NCBI RefSeq assembly: GCF_039522935.1
Contig: NZ_BAAAEI010000012.1
Span: 124,001 to 188,000, forward strand
Source: Bowmanella denitrificans
GTDB lineage: Bacteria; Pseudomonadota; Gammaproteobacteria; Enterobacterales; Alteromonadaceae
DNA length: 64,000 bases
Direction of reading: 5' to 3'
In this document: positions 8,608 to 16,400 of the stretch, in pieces
Layout: each line of letters begins with the position of its first letter
How positions within the stretch are numbered: position 1 is the first letter of the stretch
Translations under genes and position numbers: made by a program
Notes under the pieces: model-generated
Seen by the model: only the letters and a program-made list of their open reading frames with translations
The model's database searches: none
What the model was told of the DNA's origin: nothing

Positions 8608-9003
8608 TTAGTTATTCTGAGTTTTGTTAATAATATTGTCATCCAAACTGCAAACTTTGTGAAGAATATTCAACAGTAAAAAGGAAAGCACTCCACCAAA
8701 TAGGATTGCAGAAACATCTCCTAAATCAAAAACCCCCAAACCAATATAAGGTTGAATAGCTTCATAAACCACACATCCTAAAACACAGGCCAAAAATTCC
8801 GTAGTCGCTAAAACTCTCTTTTTAATATATGCAGCAAAAAAAATGAAGCTCACCGTACTAAAAAAGCTAGGAGCGACACCTGAAAATCCAAAATCATTAA
8901 CCTGACTATTGATGATCCAGCCTCTGTAGATTTCTCCCATCAAGATAGTAACAAGGAAAAATAAAAACCCAACAAAGAAAAAAAATCTATATTTATAAAT
9001 CAT
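8608..9003 (-). CDS. Small VanZ-like integral membrane protein, immunity candidate
   Basis: The 131-residue protein has about four transmembrane helices (residues near 6-24, 42-58, 68-84 and 95-113) joined by short loops. 'VVYEAIQPYIGLGVFDLGDVSAILFGG' resembles the E-x-x-Q...F-D-x-x-D...G pattern of VanZ-like proteins. It starts 75 nt after the bacteriocin-like precursor and is separated from it only by a weak terminator. Bacteriocin immunity genes are usually small membrane proteins directly after the precursor, and this fits by position and shape. The DNA is clearly more AT-rich than neighbouring housekeeping genes. The immunity role is inference; VanZ-like proteins also occur in unrelated settings. 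Confidence 0.65.
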   Translation of the reverse strand: MIYKYRFFFFVGFLFFLVTILMGEIYRGWIINSQVNDFGFSGVAPSFFSTVSFIFFAAYIKKRVLATTEFLACVLGCVVYEAIQPYIGLGVFDLGDVSAILFGGVLSFLLLNILHKVCSLDDNIINKTQNN

Positions 9004-9020
9004 CTAAAAATCATCAGCCA

Positions 9021-9059
9021 ATATAAAAATAGTCTAGATGGGAGAGTTATACCCCCATC
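9021..9059 (-). terminator. Weak terminator / attenuator after the precursor gene
   Basis: On the minus strand GATGGG and CCCATC form a short hairpin followed by CTATTTTTATAT. It lies between the precursor stop and the VanZ-like gene. Such partial terminators often let a bacteriocin precursor be made in excess over the next gene. Confidence 0.5.
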
Positions 9060-9078
9060 CAAATATATAGTTAATAAA

Positions 9079-9348
9079 TTAAATAGTACCGAATCCAGAA
9101 TTAGGTGGCGGTGTTCCGGGATTGCTTCCCCAACCATTCTGGACTTCTCTTTCCATATGATTAATATAACCGCCTATCATTGCTTTAACGCCATCATATA
9201 ACATCCCCCCTACAATAGCTCCCGTTACAAAAGGCCAAAATTGAGGAGGAGGAGGCATTCCTCCGTTAATCAATGCAACTTCATCCAAAGATAGTTCAAG
9301 CATTTCATTATCTACAAAAGTCACATTTTTCATATTCATATTTTCCAT
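9079..9348 (-). CDS. Double-glycine leader peptide, bacteriocin/microcin-like precursor
   Basis: The 89-residue product has a 30-residue leader ending 'LELSLDEVALINGG'. Counting back from the cut, this gives G-1, G-2, I-4, V-7, E-8, S-11 and L-12, the consensus recognised by C39-peptidase exporters. Cutting after GG would release a 59-residue core that starts MPPPPQFWPF, has a glycine-rich hydrophobic helix with GxxxG ('TGAIVGGMLYDGVKAMIGG'), and ends in a Gly/Pro/Asn-rich tail. The core has no cysteine, so neither disulfides nor lanthionines are possible, and no Ser-rich microcin tail for siderophore attachment. GGAGAG lies 5 nt before the ATG. The matching exporter and adaptor are just upstream. 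I know no named bacteriocin with this core. Confidence 0.85.
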   Translation of the reverse strand: MENMNMKNVTFVDNEMLELSLDEVALINGGMPPPPQFWPFVTGAIVGGMLYDGVKAMIGGYINHMEREVQNGWGSNPGTPPPNSGFGTI

Positions 9349-9418
9349 TTAAACTCTCCACTTTGAAATTACATCTGGCGCCATCGCCAAACAACTTAAG
9401 TATATTACTTCGCTTTCT

Positions 9419-9643
9419 TTAATCACCTACCCGCTCGGGTAGTTTTTTATTAAAAACAACAATAAGCTCATTGCGCTTCCTGATATCGAGTTTCCGAAAT
9501 ATCTGCTTAAGATGAAACTTCACTGTATTTTCACTAATAAAAACTTTATCAGCAATTTCTCTGTTTGAATATCCCTGAGCGCAGAGCATGGATATCTGCT
9601 TCTCACGGGTAGAAAGGGGCTGTGTTGGCATATTTAAGTACAT
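9419..9643 (-). CDS. Stand-alone LuxR-type (GerE) helix-turn-helix protein
   Basis: The 74-residue protein is essentially only a GerE DNA-binding domain: 'LSTREKQISMLCAQGYSNREIADKVFISENTVKFHLKQIFRKLDI' covers residues 10-55, with the four-helix LuxR C-terminal fold and the 'ENTVKFHL' recognition helix. There is no receiver or autoinducer domain. It lies 40 nt after the exporter gene and 70 nt before the precursor, with GAGGA 7 nt before its ATG, so it is probably co-transcribed and controls the locus. Short solo LuxR proteins can act as constitutive activators or work through a partner; which applies is unknown. No luxI is present. Confidence 0.85.
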   Translation of the reverse strand: MYLNMPTQPLSTREKQISMLCAQGYSNREIADKVFISENTVKFHLKQIFRKLDIRKRNELIVVFNKKLPERVGD

Positions 9644-9683
9644 TTTTCTATCCTCAACTTTCTTTTCCCTTAGTGCAGGGCTC

Positions 9684-11822
9684 TTATCCCTTAGTAAGTT
9701 CCTTTAGTTTGCCGTCCTTTAATTCCAACACCCGCTGTGCTGACTGAATAGTCTCTGGTCGGTGGGCGACAATAATGCGGGTAATCTTTAGTTGCTGAAT
9801 ATGTTGGTTGACGATGGATTCCCGCAGGGTATCCAGATGGCTGGTGGCTTCGTCCATAAACAAAATTCTGGGTTGGCGGTATAAGGCCCTGGCCAGCAAA
9901 ATCCGCTGTTTCTGCCCGCCACTGAGACTGGCCCCCATATCCCCCACTAGCGTGTTGTATTGCATGGCCATTTTAATAATGTCGTCATGGATACAGGCCT
10001 GGTATGCGCATTGTACTACCCGCTGCAGATCGGGTTTGGCGTCAAAACAGGCGATATTGTCGGCAATACTGCCGCTTAGCAGTTGGTCGTCCTGCATTAC
10101 CGCAGCAATCTGCTGGCGAAAACCGGCCACTTGCGCTAAGGGCTTACCGTCAATCAGCACTTGGCCGGCGCTTGGATTTAACAGGCCCATCATGCATTTA
10201 AGCAAAGTGGTTTTGCCGCCACCGCTGGGGCCGACAATGGCGACGGTTTCACCGGCCTCAATATGCAGATTGAGCTGACTAAATAGCGGGGTATCAGCGC
10301 CACTGTAGGTGAAGCTTAGATTATTCAGGCTGAGTTGGCCCTGCACTGAAAGATGCGTAATCGCCGGATGGTTTTCAAGCCCCTGGTCTTTACCGGTAAA
10401 CACCATATCAGCCAGGCGGTTAAAGTGCAGATCCAACATGCGGAACTCAATCCATTTAGCAATCAACGAGTCCATTGCGCTGATAAAGCGACTTTTATAA
10501 CTGATAAAGGCATATAGCATACCTACCGTCATCAGGTTATCCATTACCGCTGTGGCAGCAAAAAAGATAATCAGAATATTCTCGAAACCGAACAGCAGCT
10601 TGTTGGCACTGTCGAAGCCAATCTGCCAGCGGCAGATACTGATATCCTTGTTCATGGCTTCGGCCAGCCGGTTTTGCCACTGGCTTTGCCGGTCCGCTTC
10701 CTTACCAAACAACTTCACTGTCTGCATAGCGCGCATGGATTCCATAAAATGCGATTGCTCCCTGGCCTGGGCGACGATCTGCTCTTCGGTTAACAGCCGC
10801 ACCGGACGGTAGAGCAGATAGCGCAGCAGGGCATAAAGCAGGACTACGCCCAGCACGATAAAGCTTAAAGTGGCATCGTAAACAAACATCACCACCAGGG
10901 TGATCATTGCCATTAAGCCGTCAATAAGGGCAGTGACCAGGCCGGTAGTCAGCATGTCACGAATATTGGCCAGCGAACCGAAGCGGGACACCAGGTCGCC
11001 CATATGCCGCTTGGCAAAATAGTCCATAGGCAGACGGATAAGGTGGTGGAATACATTGGCCGACATCTGCATATTCAGGCGACTGGAAAAATGCAGGATC
11101 AGGGTTTGCCTCAGCAGGCTGGTACCGGTGTCGATCAGCAGCAACAGTCCAAAGCCCATGGCCAGCACTAATAGCAGGCTGTCGTCACTGCGCAGCAGTA
11201 CATCATCCACCACGGTTTGCATATAGTAGGGGCTGACCAGGGCAAACAACTGCAACAGCAATGATAATACTAAAACCATCAGCAGGCTGCGTTTCAGGCC
11301 CTGGATACTGGACCAGAACTGGCTGAAGCCCAGACGCTGTTTTTCCGCTCCCGGTTTAAATTCTGCAGTCGGGGTGAGTTCCAGCGCAACACCGGTAAAC
11401 AGCTGACTCACTTCGTCAAAGCTAAAACGCCGTTCACCTACGGCCGGGTCGTGGATTACCACTTTATCCTTGCCGACCGCCTTGAGCACCACAAAGTGCT
11501 TCATTTCCCAGTGCAGAATACAAGGGGTTTGTAGCTGGCTAAGGTGTTGCATATCCAGTTTCAGTGCGCGACCAGACAAATTCAGCCTGGCGGCGATATC
11601 CATAACCTGCTTTAAAGTAGCGCCATGGGCCGAGATAGGGTGCTTATGCCGTAGGCTGGTCAGGTCGGTGTCAAAGCCATGGTAACCGGCTATCATGGCC
11701 AGACAGGCCAGGCCGCATTCGGCAGCCTCGGTTTGCAATATCACCGGCAGACGCTTACCGGAGCCAAAATGCAGCAAGGTATCGGTGGCGACGCCGGTTT
11801 GAGGAAGAGCAGAAGTAGTCAT
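9684..11822 (-). CDS. Peptidase-containing ABC exporter (PCAT), CvaB type
   Basis: The 712-residue protein has three parts. Residues about 25-150 are a C39 cysteine peptidase: oxyanion Q30 and catalytic C36 in 'QTEAAECGLAC', catalytic His in 'HWEMKHFVVL', Asp in 'IHDPAVG'. Residues about 170-460 are a six-helix ABC exporter membrane domain. The rest is the ATPase: Walker A 'GPSGGGKTT', signature 'LSGGQKQR', Walker B 'ILFMDEATSHLD', and the H-loop 'IVAHRPETI'. All catalytic residues are present, so it should cut double-glycine leaders and export the core peptide across the inner membrane with the HlyD-like partner and a TolC channel. Its ATG overlaps the stop of the adaptor gene (TAATG). Confidence 0.95.
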   Translation of the reverse strand: MTTSALPQTGVATDTLLHFGSGKRLPVILQTEAAECGLACLAMIAGYHGFDTDLTSLRHKHPISAHGATLKQVMDIAARLNLSGRALKLDMQHLSQLQTPCILHWEMKHFVVLKAVGKDKVVIHDPAVGERRFSFDEVSQLFTGVALELTPTAEFKPGAEKQRLGFSQFWSSIQGLKRSLLMVLVLSLLLQLFALVSPYYMQTVVDDVLLRSDDSLLLVLAMGFGLLLLIDTGTSLLRQTLILHFSSRLNMQMSANVFHHLIRLPMDYFAKRHMGDLVSRFGSLANIRDMLTTGLVTALIDGLMAMITLVVMFVYDATLSFIVLGVVLLYALLRYLLYRPVRLLTEEQIVAQAREQSHFMESMRAMQTVKLFGKEADRQSQWQNRLAEAMNKDISICRWQIGFDSANKLLFGFENILIIFFAATAVMDNLMTVGMLYAFISYKSRFISAMDSLIAKWIEFRMLDLHFNRLADMVFTGKDQGLENHPAITHLSVQGQLSLNNLSFTYSGADTPLFSQLNLHIEAGETVAIVGPSGGGKTTLLKCMMGLLNPSAGQVLIDGKPLAQVAGFRQQIAAVMQDDQLLSGSIADNIACFDAKPDLQRVVQCAYQACIHDDIIKMAMQYNTLVGDMGASLSGGQKQRILLARALYRQPRILFMDEATSHLDTLRESIVNQHIQQLKITRIIVAHRPETIQSAQRVLELKDGKLKELTKG

Positions 11823-13075
11823 TATACCCGGCCTTTTAAGCTAAGCAGTGGCTCAAATAACCACTCCAGCAGGCTACGCTCTTTCAGGCGAATATCGGCC
11901 GATAAACTCATCCCGGCCTTTAATGACAGTTGCTGGCCATAGGCCTGCACTGACTGGCTGTGCAACATGGCTTTGACCAAATAGACAGGTTCCGCCACCG
12001 CCACCAGCGACTGACTAATTTCATTGGGTAACAGCACGGAATCAGACACTTCTGTGACCTGGCCCTGGTACAGGCCAAACTTCTGGTAAGGAAACGCATC
12101 GTAGCGAATATCCAATGCCTGTCCCGCCTGCAGAAAGCCTGCCGCTCTTACCGGCACCAACAAATTGGCCTCAATCAGGCTATCAGCAGGAACTAGAGTT
12201 ACCAGCGGTTTATCGACCTGAACCTGCTGACCGATGCGGGCCTGAAGATTGGTGACCGTACCGTCGATACTGGCTTTAATCACATAGGCGCGCTGACCGT
12301 TCAGCTGGGCAATGCGCTGGGCCAGGTCGCTGAGGCTGCGCTGCGTGTCGTCCAATTGGTTTTGCTGTTCAGCGGGCAACAGCGCCTGCTGCGTTTGCAA
12401 CTGCTCAATACGGTTAAGTTGGTTCACCTTCTCGCGCTCCAGCCCCTGCAACTGACTTTGCAAGGTTAGACGCTGTTCCTCGGTATCCTGCACTTCTCTG
12501 GCAGAAATATGACCAAGGCTGTGCATATGCTGATAATCGCTTGCCCGTGCGCTTAGCAGCTTATAATGCTGCGCTAAAGTGGTGGCCTGGCCTTGCAACT
12601 GAACTAAATCGGCTTTCGAGGCCAGCAACTGCTGCTCGATATCCTGCAGTTTTAACTGATGAACCTGATTGAACCTGGCCAGTTTCCGGGTCAGAATCTG
12701 TTGCTGGCTTTGATACTCGGCCAGCAGCAGCGCTTCAAGGTGCTCGCCGTCGGCCAGCACCTTATCACCGTTAATCACCATTAACGGCTGGCCCTGCAGC
12801 ACCTCTTCGCCCTCCGCAACCAGAATTTGCTTAATCCGCCCCTGACCTGAATCAGGGTAAAGTCTGACCAGCCCCTGAGCTGGCTCAAGCCAGCCATTGA
12901 CCGTTTCTTTACGGGCGTACTGGCTACTTGCCAACCAGACAACAACCACCGCAACCCAAATCAGCAGGCTGATGGCAATAATAGAATGGGAAAAACACGG
13001 GATAACCAGCACCTGACCATGTAGCCTGTCCTGCTGATGTGCGACAGCCTGGGTGCGGAATAACGAACCTTGCAT
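11822..13075 (-). CDS. HlyD-family periplasmic adaptor, CvaA-like
   Basis: The 417-residue membrane-fusion protein has a short cytoplasmic head, one transmembrane helix at about 30-50, a biotinyl/lipoyl half-motif ('GRIKQILVAEGEEVLQGQPL'), a long Q-rich coiled coil (about 105-245) and a second lipoyl half plus beta-barrel region ('DGTVTNLQARIGQQVQVDKPLV'). It bridges the PCAT exporter to an outer-membrane TolC. It is the first gene of the bacteriocin-like operon; a promoter-like pair and a 5'-UTR hairpin lie directly upstream. GGGAG 11 nt before the ATG supports the start. No tolC homologue is in the window, so a housekeeping TolC is presumably used. Confidence 0.92.
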   Translation of the reverse strand: MQGSLFRTQAVAHQQDRLHGQVLVIPCFSHSIIAISLLIWVAVVVVWLASSQYARKETVNGWLEPAQGLVRLYPDSGQGRIKQILVAEGEEVLQGQPLMVINGDKVLADGEHLEALLLAEYQSQQQILTRKLARFNQVHQLKLQDIEQQLLASKADLVQLQGQATTLAQHYKLLSARASDYQHMHSLGHISAREVQDTEEQRLTLQSQLQGLEREKVNQLNRIEQLQTQQALLPAEQQNQLDDTQRSLSDLAQRIAQLNGQRAYVIKASIDGTVTNLQARIGQQVQVDKPLVTLVPADSLIEANLLVPVRAAGFLQAGQALDIRYDAFPYQKFGLYQGQVTEVSDSVLLPNEISQSLVAVAEPVYLVKAMLHSQSVQAYGQQLSLKAGMSLSADIRLKERSLLEWLFEPLLSLKGRV

Positions 13076-13120
13076 ATGATAAATACTCCCTTGAGGAATT
13101 CATTTCCTGGACTACCTCCT

Positions 13121-13146
13121 GGTCGGTAATAAGCTCCTTACCGACC
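13121..13146 (-). promoter_or_regulatory. 5'-UTR hairpin before the bacteriocin operon
   Basis: GGTCGGTAA and TTACCGACC form a perfect 9-bp stem with an 8-nt loop that carries GGAG on the minus strand. It falls between the predicted promoter and the hlyD-like start. There is no T-run, so it looks like an RNA structure or protein site, not a terminator. Confidence 0.5.
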
Positions 13147-13176
13147 CCACTGCTCTACCTGGCAGCTTGTTAACAT

Positions 13177-13204
13177 TCTATAAAAAGCATTTAACACATG
13201 GCAA
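13177..13204 (-). promoter_or_regulatory. Sigma-70-like promoter of the bacteriocin operon
   Basis: On the minus strand TTGCCA is followed after 16 nt by TATAGA, giving a predicted transcription start near 13170 and a leader of about 95 nt before the adaptor ATG. The surrounding DNA is AT-rich. Confidence 0.5.
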
Positions 13205-13481
13205 GGTTAATATTTTATTTATCTTTATATATCAATACATTACGTGATTATTTCGGTCTTATTCATGGCAAATCAATACCTTTTCGAGGACGCAAAAGCG
13301 CTGACTTTTCATCTCCCAAAAATCTTGTATCATTTTGTAATCAAAGGGGTTTGCAACTGAAAGCTCACTCCGCAATCAGCTCAATTTATGAACAACTCAA
13401 ACACCAAGCGGGTATTTTTGAAAATACCTTTCTAAACAGCATTGCAACCCTGTCTGCACCAGGTCACTTAGGTTTTTAAGA
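13205..13481. promoter_or_regulatory. AT-rich intergenic region with a perfect 18-bp palindrome
   Basis: This lies between the histidine-kinase stop and the bacteriocin-operon promoter. At 13411-13428 is the perfect palindrome GGTATTTT-TG-AAAATACC, which lacks the features of a terminator and could be an operator about 210 bp upstream of the -35. A 93-codon frame on the plus strand (13198-13479) has no ribosome site, no recognisable domain and probably is not a gene. I see no small precursor gene on either strand. Confidence 0.35.
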
Positions 13482-16400
13482 TCAAGATAACTGCAATTCA
13501 CCTTTTAGACGGGTTAATGACTCTGCCGCAGCGTCAAAGTCATAACTGTCAATATAACCGGCTAACTGGCGCAATTGCGTCTGATGCGGGCCGTTTTTCA
13601 ACATGGGCTCAAGCTGTTCAAGGATATCCACCGCATCGGTGTCGTAATCGGCTATCAACGCGTCAAGCTCGTTCATTAACGAGGCGACCCTGGCGGCATC
13701 GAAAGCCTGTTCATGGTTTTCTTGCTGTTCTGAGTGACTGGCTTGCAGGGCCGTTAGTACCAGATTGAGTTCGGTTTGCAGTGCCGCCAGCAGTTCAGGG
13801 GCCTGTTGTGTAGCGCCCTGACAGGCATGTTCAAGAGCTCCGGCCCTGGCATGTAGTTCCCTGGCGCCGATATTACCTGCCGTACCCTTAAGGGTGTGCG
13901 CCATATGCGCTACCGCTGGTATATCGCCAGCGGCCAGGGCCGCTGCGATTTGTACGCCAAAATCTGCATTACCTTGACTAAAACGCTGCAACAACTTTTG
14001 ATACAGCCGCACATCGTTTTGTGTGGTGGCCAGGCCGGCCTGCACATCAATCCCATCAATCGGAGCAATCTCTGTTGCCTGTACAGTGGTTTGCACCTGC
14101 TGCGGCCCAGCCAATGGTTGGGCCGGCACAATCCACTTTGCCAGAGTCATAAACATCTGATTGACGTTTATGGGTTTGGCGATATGGTCGTTCATACCGG
14201 CATCCAAAGCCCGTTCAATATCTTTGGCCATCACATTGGCGGTCATGGCAATGACCGGCAAAGATTGCCATTTGGGCTGCTCACGCAGCAAGCGGGCAGC
14301 CTGATAACCGTCCATCACCGGCATCTGACAATCCATCAATACGCCGTCGAAGTGGTTATCTTGCAGGGCATCCAGTGCTTCTTGGCCATTGCAGGCCAGA
14401 CTGACCAGAACACCACTGCTGCTAAGCAGCTCCATGGCCAGCTCCTGGTTCAGCTCATTGTCTTCCACCAACAATATTTTCGCCCCCTGCAGTTTCTGCC
14501 TGGCGTCCTGAGCAGCATTGTTGGCAGTGACATTTGCGGGGTCAGCCAATTCACCTTTGCCCATAGCATGCAATACGGCGTTGAGCATGCCACTGCGAGT
14601 AACGGGTTTAATCAGATAACTGCTAATAGACAGATGCCGCGATGCCAGGCGCGCCTCGTCACAGCCAAAGGCAGTTACCATGATAATTCTTGGCCGGCTC
14701 GGCATTTGCAGCTCGGTTAAGATTTGCTGGCTGGCCTCCACACCATCCATACCAGGCATACGCCAGTCCATGCAAACCAGTTGGAACGGGTCGCTTGCTG
14801 CCGCCTGCGCCACCATCGCCACGGCCGCAGCACCGCTATTTGCCTGTTCGGTACGAAAACCAAAACCTGCCAGCAGCTCGGCAAGTATTTCTCTTGCAGT
14901 AAGATTGTCATCCACAATCAATACCCGCAACGGGCCCAATTCATTTTGCAGACTAACGCGCTGCGACTGGATGCCGCACTGCTTACCCAGGCGCAGGGTG
15001 AAATGGAAAGTGCTGCCAGCACCCGCCTGGCTTTCTACCCAGATTCGCCCCTCCATCAGTTCGCAGAGGGTTTTGCAGATGGCCAACCCCAAACCCGTGC
15101 CGCCATATTTGCGGGTAATGGAACTGTCAGCCTGGCTGAAGGATTGAAATAGCTTGGCCTGCTGTTCGCCCGACATACCGATCCCGGTATCGCGCACCGA
15201 AAACTGCAGTTGTACCTGTTCGTTATCCTGTTCCAGGCTTTGTACCGCCACCACAATTTCACCGGCCGTTTCGGTAAATTTCACGGCATTGTTGCCAAGG
15301 TTGGTGAGTATCTGCCCCAAACGCAGCGGGTCACCGATTAAAGCGGTAGGCACATCAGCCGCCACGTCAAAATGCAGCTCAATGCCTTTTTCTTCCGCCT
15401 TCATGCCCACCAGGCTGATCAGGTTGTCCAGCACATCCTCAAGACGGAACTCCACGGCTTCTATGTCCAGCTTGCCGGCTTCAATTTTGCTGAAATCCAG
15501 AATGTCATTGATGATGCCAAGCAAGGCCTCGGCACTGCGATGCACTTTGGATATGTAATTGTGCTGACGACGATCCAGATGGGTTTGCAAAGCCAGATGA
15601 CTCATACCTATGATGGCATTCATCGGTGTGCGGATCTCATGGGACATATTGGAAAGAAAGTCCGACTTAGCCTGAGTAGCCGTTTCTGCTTTGTCCTTGG
15701 CCTCAAGTAAATCCGCTTCCATAGCCTTGGCATCGCTGATATCCAGGTTGATACCAAATACATGCCGGGCCAACTCTCCTTCGCGGGCGTCCAGCGCTTT
15801 GCCGACACTGAGGATCCACTTCCACTGACCGCCAGCGGTCAGCATGCGAAATTCCGCCCGGTAAATACTGGTATGTCCAGCCAGATGTTTACGCAACGCA
15901 TTTTTTGCCTGGGCTTTATCATCGTCATGCACCAATTGCATGATTTGCTCAATACGATTGTCAAAGCGAGCTTCTAACTCGGCTTTGTCATATCCCAACA
16001 TGGTGGCCCAGATATCGTTAGTCAGTAGAATCCCACTTTTAGTATCCAGCTCCCAGGAGCCGGCATTGGCACCCACCATGGCCAGTTCAAAACGTTGTTT
16101 GGTTTCGATCAGTTCGCGATAGGACTGGCTGTTGGAAAGCGCTACGGCGGTGTGGCTGGCCACCACACGCAGAATGTTAATCTGTGCGCTGTCAAAGGCG
16201 TCGGCCTGGTCACTTTGTACCGTCATGACCCCCAGCACGTCATGGCCGGCCATTAGTGGCAGGCAAACCACCGTTTGGGTTTGCTCGCCATTGAGATTCT
16301 GGGCGCTGGACATGGCTTTGTCCTGCCACTGCTGCTCAGTAGCCGCAATAAATTCCTGCTTGCGCGTGATACACCACGACAATGGATCGCTTTCTGCCTG

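Noticed and set aside
9808..10278. A 156-codon plus-strand frame inside the exporter gene
   Set aside because: It lies opposite the ABC ATPase domain and has no independent support.
13198..13479. A 93-codon plus-strand frame between the kinase and the bacteriocin operon
   Set aside because: No ribosome site, no domain, no GG leader; composition follows the AT-rich intergenic DNA. I treat it as chance.
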